A model generated the notes under the pieces. The model was not told the origin of the DNA. It did not search any database and worked only from the letters and a program-made list of their open reading frames with translations. A stretch of 64,000 nucleotides of DNA from Cocos nucifera (lineage: Eukaryota; Streptophyta; Magnoliopsida; Arecales; Arecaceae), in the NCBI GenBank assembly GCA_006176705.1, contig QRFJ01005989.1, positions 1 through 64,000 on the forward strand. Direction: 5' to 3'. This document shows positions 24,612-36,500 of this stretch, piece after piece. How positions within the stretch are numbered: position 1 is the first letter of the stretch; every line of letters begins with the position of its first letter. Both the position numbers and the translations under genes were made by a program.

Positions 24612-25453
24612 CGTAGGATTTGATATGGTGCTTCCAAGTCTTGGGAGGCCACAAGAGAAGCCAAGATGTTGGCTCCAGAAGACTAGGACAGGTGTTAGTT
24701 CTAAGGCTAGGATAGAAGTTGTCCTAGGTGAAGGCGGCGTGTATCCCTGCACGGACTTGAAGTTTAGGTGTGAGGAGCTTGGTAGATGCTCTAGAGACTT
24801 GGAACATAAGGTGGAGCAAGGAACCAAAGTTAGGAGAAGAATCAGCCAAGATAAGGGGTAGGCACATAGGTAGGCTGGCTTGGATATGCAGTCGATCCGA
24901 CTCAGGCTGAGATCAAGCCAGCTCAAGATGCAGTCGAGCCGGCTATCTCAGACAGACAAAAAATAGGGTTCAGATAAGATGCAGCCGAGCCAACTTAGCT
25001 TCTGATAGAGCTGGCTCGACGGTGGTGATCAGAACTGGATGAAATTTTTTATTTAGATCTAGGATAGGCTTTTATCCTAGGATCTTAAAGCTTGGACCAA
25101 TAAGGTCTTAAGAGGGCTAACTCATGTATGGGTTGGGTTCAGATCTAGGGGATGAGAGCATGTGAGACATATGTACATGGACTCGGTAAGTGCTTTCATG
25201 TATTGGTTTAGCCTAGGAGAGTTTTTCAACAAGGGTTTGGATTTATTAGGATTCATGTGGTATAGAAAAAATCCTAGAATATATAAACCCAAGTATTATA
25301 TCTTTATAATAGAGTGAAATATAATTAAGCTTTTCTCCTTAAAACTCTCTACTCTTCTCTCTTTGGTTCTAACTTTAAACCCTAGATGCCAGCCATCTAC
25401 TTTATTCTTCTTCTCTCCAATAATTGGTATCAGAGAGGTACTAGGATCCAACA
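24612..25453 (+). repeat. 5' LTR of F1
   Basis: Starts CGTAGGATTTGATATGG (TG changed to CG) and ends GATCCAACA. A TATA box TATATAAA is at 25280-25287. 24890-25015 carries GAGCCGGCT/GAGCTGGCTCGACGG motifs. A primer-site copy TGGTATCAGAGA at 25425-25436 lies inside the LTR, 31 bases before the real site. Confidence 0.86.
25280..25287 (+). promoter_or_regulatory. TATA box of the F1 5' LTR
   Basis: TATATAAA followed by ACCCAAG; the same box is at 31336-31343 in the 3' LTR. It lies about 170 bases before the LTR end, a normal place for a copia promoter. Confidence 0.65.
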
Positions 25454-25455
25454 AA

Positions 25456-25467
25456 TGGTATCAGAGC
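25456..25467 (+). other. Primer-binding site of F1 (tRNA-iMet)
   Basis: TGGTATCAGAGC, the standard plant copia site, two bases after the LTR end. Confidence 0.88.
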
Positions 25468-25647
25468 CTGATTGAGCATGGAGAAGGAAGAAGATTGGAC
25501 TTCAGCAGAGATCAGTAGTGAGGTTCAAATCTAAAGGCTTTCTCCAAGCTTCATGAGGAAGAAAGAGATCATAAGACCGCTGTCCACCATTCCTAATCAT
25601 GGTATTTTTTTAAGATCTATCTGTTTGCTATTTTTGATTCATACGAT

Positions 25648-26163
25648 CATGAAGAATAGTAGGTTAAAGGTAGAATATGAGAAGTTTGATGAAAAAAAAA
25701 GTTTCATGATGTGAAAGATTAGGATGGAAGATTTGCTGGTTCAGATGAGACTAGATTCAGTCTTGAAAGATAGGCCAAAGGAGATGATAGACAAGGAGTG
25801 GATGTCCTTGGAGAAAAGAGCATGTGCCATTATTAGGACTTGTCTAATAGATGAGGTGCTGTATGGCATGTTGAAAGAGAAGACACCCAAGGATTTATGA
25901 TCGAGGTTATGCCAATTGTACATGAAAAAGAATATGTGCAATAAGTTGATGCTAAAAAAGCAATTGTACAACCTTTGGATGCAAGAAGGTGAGGATGTTG
26001 TGGGGCATATTCAGCGGTTTGACTAGATGAGCATGGATTTGCTCAACATTATGGTGGATCTCGAAGAGGAGGATAAAATTTTATTGATGCTATGTTCGCT
26101 ATCCGAGAGCTTCGATCTATTGGTGATGATATTGCTGTATGGTAAGGAGATACTGGTGTACGA
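25648..26163 (+). pseudogene. F1 gag, N-terminal part
   Basis: The plus strand from about 25648 reads KVEYEKFDEKKSFMM, then KIRMEDLLVQMRLDSVLKDR, RACAIIRTCLIDEVLYGML, LCQLYMKKNMCNKLMLKKQL, EDVVGHIQRFD and MLCSLSESFDLLVMILLYGK. This is a copia gag (UBN2-type). Single stops interrupt it, for instance after SFMM. It runs to LVY, where the nested copy enters; the frame resumes exactly as EKIISML at 29762-29782. Confidence 0.85.
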
Positions 26164-27214
26164 TATTGCTGTCCACAACGTTCCAGGCATCACTTAGCTC
26201 TGATACTAAATTATAGACCCATGATATCGTTTGAATGCCAATCATCCTTGACATCATAAGCACCCCAATACCATGTTGCAGAAGCTCCTGATCTTTAGCA
26301 TAGATCTAAAGGAACCTATGATGTTCTCTATGGAAAGCACACCATCGATCCTCCACTTGGATCTATGATGGAGCACCTCCCTCCTTGGGCTTGAGGGAGA
26401 CGCCCTCCTTCTCTAGGGCTTCTTCAAGAATCCTAGGGCGGCAACTCTAGAGAGAAGAGAAGAAGAGAGTTGAGGGAGAAAAGGTCTATATTCCACAACA
26501 TTCATAGCATTGAAAATCCTAATACAACCTATGTATTTATACATAGCCATTAGGCCCGGCCAGAAAAACTCTCCAGCTAATCCAATACATGAAAGCACTC
26601 ACCAAGCCCATGTATACCCATGTCTCCCATGCTCTCATCCTCTGGATCTAGACCCGATCCATACATGAATTAGCCCCCTTAAGACCTCTCAAACTAGGCC
26701 TTAAGCCCCCTAGGATCATCCCAGATCCTAGCCCAAAATAGACCCTCGCGTAACTCTACCCACGCATGGAGCCGGCTCAGTCTGCCCCCTTAAGACCTCT
26801 CAAACTAGGTCTTAAGATCCCTAGGATCATCCCAGACCCTAGCCTAAAACAGACCCTCGCGTAACTCTACCCGTGCATGGAGCTGGCTCAGTCTCAGTAC
26901 TGAGCCAGCTAAGTTCCACCAGGTTGGCTCAGTCTAAAATGGAGCCGATCCAGTCCTGTGCCATGCCAGCAGTCCGAAACGTGCAGCTCTCTATTTTGCC
27001 TATGCACCGAGACTTAGCCGATCTAGTTTTGGACTAAGCCGGCTAACCTGCAGAAAATCTTCTTTCTATAGTCTTGATTCTTCGACTTTGGTTCCTTGCT
27101 TTACCTTGTGTCCTAGATCTCCAAAGCATCAACCAAGCTCCTGGAATCCCCGGAGATAACCTCCTGACTCCTTCCGTGGCCTCCCAAGGCTTGGGAGCAC
27201 CATAAATCCTCACA
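26164..27214 (-). repeat. 3' LTR of F1-nested, with a 111 bp tandem duplication
   Basis: 26673-26783 and 26784-26894 are near-identical copies of a unit starting GCCCCCTTAAGACCTCTC and ending GGCTCAGTCT. The two LTRs differ in length by exactly 111 bases, so the duplication alone explains the difference and arose after insertion. A primer-site copy (complement TAGTATCAGAGC) is at 26197-26208. Confidence 0.88.
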
Positions 27215-28821
27215 ATCTCCATCTTGGTGCCCCAAGTCTTAGCAAACCCCTTGGCAATGACCTCCTGCACGTTCCTACTATCCCTGTGCACTTAACAGCA
27301 CCTATGCAAGCATCGCCTCTACCAATCCTCTTCAGTTGTTGTGCATCCTTGAGGCTTTTAGGATGACCGCCTCCACCACTGAAGATCTTGGCTTGCACCT
27401 CTGCACCATCCTAAAATTATAGGATCCCTTCTGGTTAGCAGCTGCATCACTTTTTCTAGACTTTCCTCGAGAACCTATAATGTTTCTGTACTGGCACTCA
27501 CTGCAAACCCTGACATGGTCTCCTCAAAACTACACCTGTCCTCCTGCACATGCCACTCCATCTGGAACTGTGCATCACCGATGCTCTAAACTCATACCAA
27601 ATTTTCTCTCCACTTATGAGGCACCACTGTGGAGCTCCACCTATATCCAAAGTCCATCTGATGCCATAGAAGTTGACTCCATCATCGAGTCCCTCGAGGC
27701 CAACCACTCAACGCTGCACTGCTGAGCTTGCCACTGCACCTATAACACCGTCGCTGCCCCTTCAAACCCTCCACACTTCATGGATCCCTTCGAAGCCATC
27801 TTGGATACCTCCGTAATCCATGGTTACCTTCGAAATCTAAGAGCTCATCCAACTCTTCTGAATCTAACGACTGAACCCTAGAAAATTTCACCCTAGTCCT
27901 TCTCTTCTACCCCTACACCAGCTATCACTTTAGTTATGGTTGGAGAACCATCCTCCACCTAAACTGTGACTCTCCCTGGTGCTCCTGTAGAAAAAATTTG
28001 ATCCATGATACTTTCAACTGCTAGAGACCTCCTGGCACTCCCTAAGACCTCCTTTCTCTCCCAAAGACCTGCTCCCAATCTTTCTAAAAAGCTCTTGACA
28101 CCATCTATTGAGATACACTCCTCGGCTGCTGTACCACCGAGCCTCTCTCAGCCCTGTGCCACTAGGGTAGCGCTCCTGCAGCACTCTAACGCTCTCTGAC
28201 TCATCTCTGCACCGCTCTATAGTCGTCCAATCCTGACCTGCTAGACCTCCATGGATCATCAATCTCTATCACTCCCAAGGCTCCATAAATTCATGCTCTA
28301 GTCGAACCGCTGAATATATCTCCAACTACTTCCTCGCCTTCCTGACACCAAAGGATGTATAGTCACTTCTTTAGCCTTCCTTCGATCATTATCCCTTGAA
28401 AAATCTCTCTTCAACAGCCCTACACTGCCTATCTTCCTAGAAAACTCTGATGCTCTCTGCTGAGATATCTTCCTCGACTGCTGCATTATCGAGCCTCTCT
28501 CAGCCCTACATCTTCAGAAAAATGCTACTGCAGCACTTCAGTGCTCCCTGCCTATTACATAACCATCATATACTCCAGTCTTTCCACCAAGATCGATCAG
28601 CAAATCATGCACCAAATTCTTCCACCCTAAGAAAATTTCTTTTCATTAATCTTCTCAACCTCCACCTTCAATCCGCTGCTCCCGGTTGGCCAAACCATAG
28701 TAATAACAAGGTAGATTTGAGACATACCATGGAATCCTTGTGCAGATTTCTGATTTCATTTTGTACGACTTCTTCTTCTCTTTCATGGATCATTAGGCTC
28801 TAAAACTTGGCTCTGATACCA
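27215..28821 (-). other. Internal region of F1-nested, no recognised protein
   Basis: 27215-27720 aligns on the minus strand with the F1 tail at 30160-30700. The remainder (about 27720-28803) has short open frames on both strands, none with a known domain. The adjacent PBS is at 28810-28821. The region may be a gag-less derivative that relies on other elements. Confidence 0.6.
28810..28821 (-). other. Primer-binding site of F1-nested (tRNA-iMet)
   Basis: The minus strand reads TGGTATCAGAGC, directly abutting the LTR end. Another perfect copy lies inside the LTR at 28855-28866. Confidence 0.88.
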
Positions 28822-29761
28822 TATTGCCGTCCATAATATTTCAGGCATCACCTAGCTCTGATACCAAATTATAGACCCATGATATCGTTCGAACGCCAAT
28901 CATCCTTGACATCACAAGCACCCCGATACCATGTTGCGAAAGCTCTCGATCTTTAGCATGGACCTGAAGAAATCTGTGATGTTCTCTATGGGCAGCACAC
29001 CACCGATCCTCCACTTGGATCTATGATGGGGCGTCTCCCTCCTTGGGCTTGAGGGAGACACCCCCCTTCTTTAGGGCTTCTTCAAGAACCCTAGGGTGGC
29101 AACTCTAGAGAGAAGAAAAGAAGAGAGTTGAGGGAGAAAAGGTCAGTATTCCATAGCATTCACAGCATTAAAAACTTTAATACAATCTTTGTATTTATAC
29201 ATAGCCATTAGGCCCAACCAAAAAAAACTTCTCGGCTAACCCAATACATGAAAGCACTCATCGAGCCTATGTACACCCATGTCTTTCATGCTCTCATCCT
29301 TTGGATCTAGACCCAACCCACATATGAATTAGCCCCCTTAAGAGCTCTCAAACTAGGCCTTAAGACCCCTAGGATCATCTCAGATCCTAGCCCAAAATAG
29401 ACCCTCGCAAAACTCTGCCCGTGCATTGAGCCGACTCATCTCAGCATTGAGTTGGCTAAGTTCCACTAGGTTGGCTCAGTCTGAAATTGAGCCAGCCCAG
29501 TCCTGTGCCATGCCAGTAGTCTCGAACACACAGCTCTCTATTTTATCTATGCACTGAGACTTAGCCGACCCAGTTTTGGACTGAGCTGGCTAACCTGTAG
29601 AAAATCTTCTTTTTATAATCTTGATTCTTCGGCTTTGGTTTCCTACTTTACCTTATGTCTCAGGTCTTCAAAGCACCAACCAAGTCTCTGAAATCTCTAG
29701 AGCCAACCCCCTGACTCCTTCTGTGGCCTCCCAAGGCTTGGGAGAACCGCAAATCCTTACA
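28822..29761 (-). repeat. 5' LTR of F1-nested
   Basis: 940 bp, paired with 26164-27214. The minus strand starts TGTAAGGATTTG and ends GGACGGCAATA. The internal primer-site copy lies 45 bases before the true site. Confidence 0.87.
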
Positions 29762-30141
29762 TACGAGAAGATCATATCAATGCTAAGATCCAATGAGCAG
29801 CAAAAATGGATGATGAAGAGGAAGATCTTCCAGAAGGGTCCCATAATTTCAGAGAGGCCTAGGTAAGGAAAGAAGAAGGGTCAATAAAGGGGCAACAAGG
29901 GATCCAAGAAGTGCTTCAAGTGTGGTGAAGCAGGGCACTTTAAGTGAGAATGTCCATTTTGAAAGAAGTGCAAGAAAGGAGAAAACTCGAATTTCATCGA
30001 TTCAATTGCTGCAAGTGAAGAGTCGGATGAGCTCTTGGTAATTTCGAAGGAGCCCATGGGGTATGGTGTATCTAAGATAGTTTTGGATAGGTCTATGGAG
30101 TGCGGAAGGTCCAAAGGGACAACAACGGAGTCTGAGGCATA
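29762..30141 (+). pseudogene. F1 gag, C-terminal part with zinc knuckle
   Basis: This continues the frame from 26158 as EKIISMLRSNEQQKWMMKRK. The zinc knuckle is KCFKCGEAGHFK, stop, ECPF near 29915-29960: all four ligands of CX2CX4HX4C are present, but a TGA replaces the residue after the lysine. It is followed by an acidic stretch (IAASEESDELLVISKEPM) and ends at SEA. No protease DSG motif follows; 30142-30701 is a non-coding tail shared with F1-nested. Confidence 0.82.
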
Positions 30142-30701
30142 GTAGCAGGCTCAGCAATGCATCGTTGAGTGGTTGTCCTCGAGAGACTCGATTACAGAGT
30201 TGGCTTCTATAGCATCAGAAAGACTTTGATTTTAGGTGGAGCACTAGGTAAAGGTGGTTTCATAGATGGAGAAAATTTTGATATGAGTTCAGAGCAGAGG
30301 AGTGCAGGAGGATCAATATCCTAGTACCAATGCTGGAGATGCATAGTTGTAGGTGGAGCAGCACATGCGAGAAGATAGGCAAAGTTCTGAGAAGATCGTG
30401 TCAAGGTATGCAGTAGGCATCGGCATAGGATTGCTGCAAATTCTTCAGAAAAGTCTAGGATAGTTGATGCGGCTGCCAAGTAAAAGAATGCTTACAACTC
30501 TAAGGGTGGTGCATAAAAGCAAGCTAAGATCTTCAGCGATGGAAGCAGTCATCCCAAAAGACTTAAAGGAAGCTCAACAGCTGAAGAAGAATGACGATGG
30601 CAAGATGTGCACAAGTAGCTGTCAGGACATGCATCGATAGCTGATTCATGTAGAAAAATATTACCAGGTGTGCCAAGGCTTAGGCGCACCAAAGTGGAGA
30701 T

Positions 30702-31509
30702 TGTGGGATTTGATGTGGTGCTCCCAAGCCTTGGGAGGCCACAGGAGTAGCTAGAGTGTTGGCTCTAAGAGACTAGGATGGGTATGAGTCCTAGGGCTAG
30801 GATAGGAGTTATCCTAGGTAAAGGTAGTGTGTAGCCCTGCACGGACTTGTAGTTTAGGTGTGAGGATCTTAAGAAGCTTGATAGATACTCCAAAGACCTA
30901 GGACACAAGGTGGAGCAAGGGAGCAAAGCTAAGAGAAGAATCAGCCAAGATAAGGGATTGACACACAGGCGAGCTAGCTCGGATACGCAATCAAGCTGGC
31001 TGTCTCAGGCAGACAGAAGATAAGATTCGAGCGAGATGCAGCCAAGCCAACTTGGCTTTGACAGAGCTGGCTCGATGAAGGTGAATAAAACTGGATAGAC
31101 TTTTCTATTTGGGTCTAGGATAGGCTTTTATCCTAGGATCTTAAGGCCTGGACCAATATGATCTTAAGGGGGCTAACTCATGTATGGATCGGATTTAGAT
31201 CCAGGGGATGAGAGCATGTGAGACGTATGTCCATAGGCTCGATGAGTGCTTTCATATATTGGGTTAGCCTAGGAAAGTTTTTCAGCTGAGGTTTGGATTT
31301 ATTAGAATTTGTATGGTATAGTAGAAATCCTAGGATATATAAACCCAAGTATTATATCTTTATAATAGAGTGGAATACAATTGAGCTTTTCTTCCTAAAA
31401 CTCTCTACTCTTCTCTCTTCGATTCCAACTTTAAGCCCTAGGTGCCAGCTATCTACTTTGTTCTTTTTCTCTCCAATAATTGGTATCAAAGAGGTACCAA
31501 GATCCAACT
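30702..31509 (+). repeat. 3' LTR of F1
   Basis: Starts TGTGGGATTTGATGTGG after a purine tract AAAGTGGAGAT and ends GATCCAACT. TATATAAA is at 31336-31343 and a primer-site copy TGGTATCAAAGA at 31481-31492. Confidence 0.86.
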
Positions 31510-32146
31510 GTCAAAATATAACCTACCTCATTTGAAGGAAGATAACATGGAACATAACAAATAACAAATGCAAGCAAAATGGGGAATATAATTTCAAAAG
31601 CATTTAATTAATTAATTTGTATAGTATCTAAGAATAATATGCATACAAGGGAACTTGTGTTCAAGCCTTCTAATCTCATCTCATCCAGTAGGGTAGGGCA
31701 AGCACATCATATATATCACGGTAGTACAAATGGCAAAAATCAATGAAATACTTGTGATGGTATTTTTATTTGTAGCTCACATGAAAACATGACAAACATA
31801 GAATACCATAAGTAATAAGAGTTTTCAAACACAAAAATAGAACACACTTCAAACTCCATCCATATTTTTAGCAACCAAGAGCCTAACTAGGATCTAAACC
31901 TTAACACCTTAACATGAATGTTCAAATCTATCTTTTTAATTAGGCTGAAATAGTTGAGAGTAATAAAAAAAACCAAATATTCAACAAGCAATTCACAAAA
32001 TTTTAAGATGGAATAGACTGAACCTACCCATGCTACAATAGAACCCATAACATTGATCTAAAGGGATTTAAAATGCATTAGGAGGTGAAATGATAATGTA
32101 GGATCAATGGAATTGCCATGCAGAGTCCTTGTTTAGATAAACTAGT
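31510..32146 (-). other. CACTA-1 leader between F1 and Tat-1
   Basis: AT-rich and non-coding. A phrase AGGAAGATAACATGGAACATAA recurs in part on the other side of F1 (24530-24565). I see no gene. Confidence 0.5.
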
Positions 32147-32967
32147 GTTGGTGCGAAATCTAGGTGCCATCGAAGAAGTGCTGAAGTTGGAGAAGATGAG
32201 GTCACCACTGGTGACCTGCAAAACAAGTCTCATCCAGAGCCCGGGATGGCGGCTCCAGCAAGATCCTCCGACGATCAAGTTAGCTTTTTTGGTAAATAGA
32301 AATGGAGTGCTCAGTCAATAAAGTTCATAATTTTTGAGAGAGAGAAGAGAGCCTAGAGAAAATATATCTAGAGGGTCCCTTTTATAGATGGAGCCTGTAA
32401 TAAATTGATAGTGATAGTCGTAACTGTCCGATAGTGGCTGCTCGGAGTCACGTGGAGTTTGTTATGGAAGATAGTATTTATTGTCGTGAGATGCCAGTCC
32501 GTTTAAGATTTGATAGTCAAAGTTTGGGGGGATGGACGTCAATTGGTGATGACCTTAGAGCTGTATCAATTCTAGAAGAGTTCGGACTCCTCTAAGGTAG
32601 TCCAAGTGTAGGTCGATTCATGCCGTGTATGAGATCGGACTCATTCGGAGACCTTCCTAGATGACTGTAGAAAATTTGACTGCTGGAGGAGTCTGAAAGA
32701 AGTTCGACCGCTGGAGGAGTTCGGCCATTGGAGGAGTCTAGAAGGAGTTCGACCGCTCAAGAAGTTCGAAAGAAGTTCGACCGCTAGAGGAGTCTGGGAG
32801 GAGTTCAACTGCTGAAGGAGTCCAGAAGAAATTTGACTGCTAGAGGAGTCCAAAAGGAGTTCGGTTGCTGGAGGAAGAATTTTCGATTGAAACTCTTCCA
32901 TGATTAACAGTTACATTAGCTTAAGCATCAGACTGGACCTCGATGGGAGCAGGATTTATCCCCAACA
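32147..32967 (-). repeat. 3' LTR of Tat-1
   Basis: In plus text it starts TGTTGGTGCGAAATC and ends ATCCCCAACA. A minisatellite of GGAGTTCGACCGCTGGAGGA-type units fills about 32672-32876. The minus-strand TATA box is at 32378-32386. Confidence 0.9.
32378..32386 (-). promoter_or_regulatory. TATA box in the Tat LTR
   Basis: The minus strand reads TATAAAAGG; the same place in the 5' LTR (42275-42283) reads TATAAAAGA. The box is kept in Tat-2 (CTTTTATAGATGGAGCC), supporting a promoter role. Confidence 0.65.
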
Positions 32968-33527
32968 ATAGTTCTCCTACTTTCGAGTTCGAAATTTGAA
33001 GGAAGGGAGGAAAAAAGGTGACGACCGAAGTTCGATCCTAGGTTCCTGCGCATATCAGGATGAGACATTTTGATGTTTACCGTGCTGGCACCAAAATTTT
33101 CTAAGTTTGAAATGAGTCCAAAAAGATGGCACTTTGAATCTTCCATCGAAACTCTACCCCAGGCACGGCACCATAAAGACTCTGTCCGTCGCTGTTTTTC
33201 TATCATGATGAGTGGGACACGCAGTGCACGCAGACCGACCGAAGTCGATCCACAATCAGAACAACTTTGGATTGTCTTTGGCTATTTAAGGCCTTCTCCT
33301 ATTGTTCAGAAGTCTTCCCTGCCTGAGTTTTCTTCTTCCTTTGGCTCCTATTTGCCTTCTTTCCATGGGTCTCATTCTTCTCTCATCTTCCTGAGCTCCG
33401 GGCACCCTTTCAATTGATCCTCATCGCTTTCATCCTCCTCGGATAGTTTAGGTCAGTTTCCTAACCCTTCTCTTAGGTTATTCGTGCTTATCATTTCTAG
33501 TTCCTTGTCTTCCTGATTTTTTTTTTA

Positions 33528-36500
33528 AGGGTGGGGGGGTTTCTTAGGGTTCATCTTGATTCGAATGTCTTTCGAAAACTCCCACTCCATCGATTCACGG
33601 GGCTCATCCAGACCAACCTTCTTTGAATCTGCACCCCTGGCTGGGGTAGAACCTAGGAACATGTTCCGCTCATCTTTCGCTCCAGACACCATCCCGTCCA
33701 TCCTCACCTCGGACAATCTTTTTCTGATCCAAATCCAATATGGAATCCCTTCAAAATATGATCTTAAACTCCCCAGCTTCGATGATCGGGTCAGTTCTCC
33801 TCCGATCGACTGATTTTGTTTGTACTTAGAAGCTTTGCGTGTCGGGCTTAGACTCCCGCTGCCCCCATTCGTAGTCATCCTCTTTTGATTTTTACACATC
33901 CTCTTTGCATCTGTCGTACCAAACTTCTTTTAATTCATCATAGGTTTTCTCTTCCTCTATCGATTGATCGAAGTCCAGCCGACCATTTTACTTTTTAGGA
34001 ATTTCTATACCTTCAAGTGGCATCCTTCCACAAAGGATTGGTGATACTTTTTCCCCCCAAATTGGCAAGAAGGGGTTATTCAAAGGTGCCCCTTCTTTCA
34101 TTCACAATTGAAAGAAAAAGTACTTTTTTGTACATTGTCCGATCTTGCCATTAGGTCTTCCTTCATGGGGTTACATTAGAGAGTCAGTTCATCAAGCTCC
34201 TAGCTTAGATGGAGCCAACCTTGATTCCTTTGATAAACTCAAGATGTACCGAGCTCCTCTTCTTCCCGACCTTCTAAAGGAATAGATCTTGTTCAACCTA
34301 GATCTAAGTCCCCACGATCCTACTGGTACATCTTTTGATTTTTGAATCCACACGATTTTGTGCACGTGTATTGCTACTGACCGCTCTTCTTTTTCTGCTA
34401 CAAAAATGGATGCACATGCTACCATGATGCTTACCAAAAGGCTCATCACCAGGAAGAGGAAGGGGAAGGTGCAAGAAGATGGCTCAAAGAGGGCGAAGGT
34501 CGGTGTTTTCAGCTCTAGAGTCTCCACCCCCACTACCGCTGCATCTGAGGTCATCGTTGGCACCGAGATTCCCCTAACTGCCAAGGTTGACACTACTAGC
34601 ATTGGCCCGATGTCTTCCACACCCTCAGGTCCCTCCAACGGGGATCGGATTTTGGAGCTTCTTATCAAGAAAGGGATAGGAGAGGGAAGAAAAAAGAATA
34701 TCATCGCGAAGATGTCCTACAAGGCTCGCTTAGACGGATCGGATGGCAACGATAATGAATGAGGGGAGGATCTCTTCGACAACTCGAAGATCATCTGAGA
34801 GCTTGTCGATAGGTTTGCCATACCTGAGATGGTAGACTAGATGGCCAACTTGGACCCGCAGCAACTCATCTGGAGTTCTCTTGGAACCATCTTCAAGATA
34901 ATTGCTTCGTTGCTCGACTCTTTCTTTTTCTCTCCTTCTTCTTTTCTCTTTTTTTTATTCAACATCGATTGTTTGTTGCAGTCAGGTCACCAGATACTCA
35001 CTGACATCAGGAGGGCACGCCGTCAGGAGATGGAGGCATAGAAGGCCCAAGAGGACCTTCAAGCCAAGGTCTGCCATCTTCAAGACAGGATCGACGAGGT
35101 CGAGCATCTTGCCGAAAAGAAGGTGGTGGACATCGAAAGTCTTCAGGATGCGCTCCGTGAGGAGGAGTTCGCCTTGGCCAGACTGAAGGCCGCACTGGCC
35201 CTGAAGGAGGAGAGGAGGAAGGAAGCTAAAAATAGGGTCGCCAAATTGAAGACCCAAATGGCAAAGTAGATCTCGGAGGCACTGACCTAGGCCATGGAAG
35301 AGTTCAAGACCTCTCCCGAGATGCGGAATCGGAACATCGAGTTTGGCCAAGAAGTGTTTATCAAGGGTTTCGAGCTCTATGAAGGTAGGGTAGCCCGAAG
35401 GTTCTCCAAGCTCGACCTCAGCTTTCTGGAGGACGAAAACAACATGGAGGTGGGACCGTCTAATGCTGTAGTCAATCTTTCTTTCAATGAGCTTGCTTTT
35501 AGCCCATCTGAACCTGCCGTAGACGTGCCCAAGCCAGTTCGAAAATCTGAGGCGGTCGAGAGTGATCCAGCTCCACCCTTCGAGGTTGAGATCCTCAAGT
35601 AGTTGTACTTTTTTGTCTTGCACTCAAAAGTTTTGATTAAATGAAGTGAAAATTTTTTTTTCATACTCTTGAGTACTTTTTATATCTTGAATGCAGTCTC
35701 CCACCATCACTGATCCACTGCCTCAAGGGGTTTCTATAAAGCCCTGGATAAAGAACCTGAGGAAGAAAGTTCATCTTCTAAGAAAGAAGTTGAAGAAGAT
35801 GGAGGATGATCTTTGAGCCTCACGAAAGAATACTTCTGAGGCGACCAAAGAGGTCACTCACCTCCAAGGCTTGCATATGAAGGAAGCGGCGAGCTTTAGT
35901 ATCCAGAAGGGCAGCTTCAAGAAGAGAGATCGCTGAACTCAAAATAAATGCCAGCGATAAGTCCTGGGCACTGACAGTGAAGGTTGCCCTTCAAGAAGCA
36001 GATCGCTGAACTCAAAAGAAATGCTAGTGACAAGTCCTGGGCACTGACAGTGAAGGTCAGCTCTCTTCAAGCCGACTTGAAGGATGCTGAGGAAAAGATC
36101 CATCTTCTAGAAGGAAGCTCATCGTGGTCTACCGACAAGACCCAGTATGATTTTGACTGATCAATAAATTTTTTCCAGCTTCAAAAGCAGCTGTAAGATA
36201 CTGAGGACCGATAAAATAGCTTTTGAGCGATCTAGGTGGCGAAGATGTCCAAGCTTAAAGGCGAGCTTAAGATTGCCAGAGATGAGGCAGCTCATCTTCG
36301 AAAGCGACTACACAATAATCAGGGAGCCAATGCAAGTGGTGAGTTAGAGGAAATGGCCTCCTTGAAGAGGACCATCGGTGAGCTTTCAGAGGTGGTTGGG
36401 GCGGAGCAAGTCGAGGTTCAATAGCTGAAGCTTCAGCTCGTTTGTGAATATCGGGCTGTCGAGGATGCAGAGGTCGAATCTGAAGTTTTAAGAAGATAGC

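Larger units (their letters stand above)
26164..29761 (-). mobile_element. F1-nested: F1-family copy inserted into the F1 gag, opposite strand
   Basis: LTRs lie at 26164-27214 (1051 bp) and 28822-29761 (940 bp). Identical target duplications TACGA lie at 26159-26163 and 29762-29766. Its LTR start (complement of CCTTACA), the LTR core with CCAAGCCTTGGGAGGCC and the tail of its internal region match F1, so an element landed inside its own relative. The internal part (27215-28821, 1607 bp) has the F1-like 3' tail (AAGATCTTCAGTGGTGGAGG) but no gag that I can recognise. Confidence 0.88.
24612..31509 (+). mobile_element. F1: short copia element with gag, split by a nested family member
   Basis: LTRs lie at 24612-25453 (842 bp) and 30702-31509 (808 bp). 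Flanks are GCCAA (24607-24611) and GTCAA (31510-31514), a target duplication with one change. After removing the nested copy, the internal part is about 1.65 kb: primer site, gag with zinc knuckle, a non-coding tail and a purine tract AAAGTGGAGAT before the 3' LTR. There is no integrase, RT or RNase H. This is the layout of gag-only (TR-GAG) elements known from other plants. It sits in the CACTA-1 leader. Confidence 0.87.

Noticed and set aside
27480..28803. Several open frames on both strands inside F1-nested
   Set aside because: No gag, protease or other domain can be recognised; the region looks like non-coding tail plus unidentified sequence.
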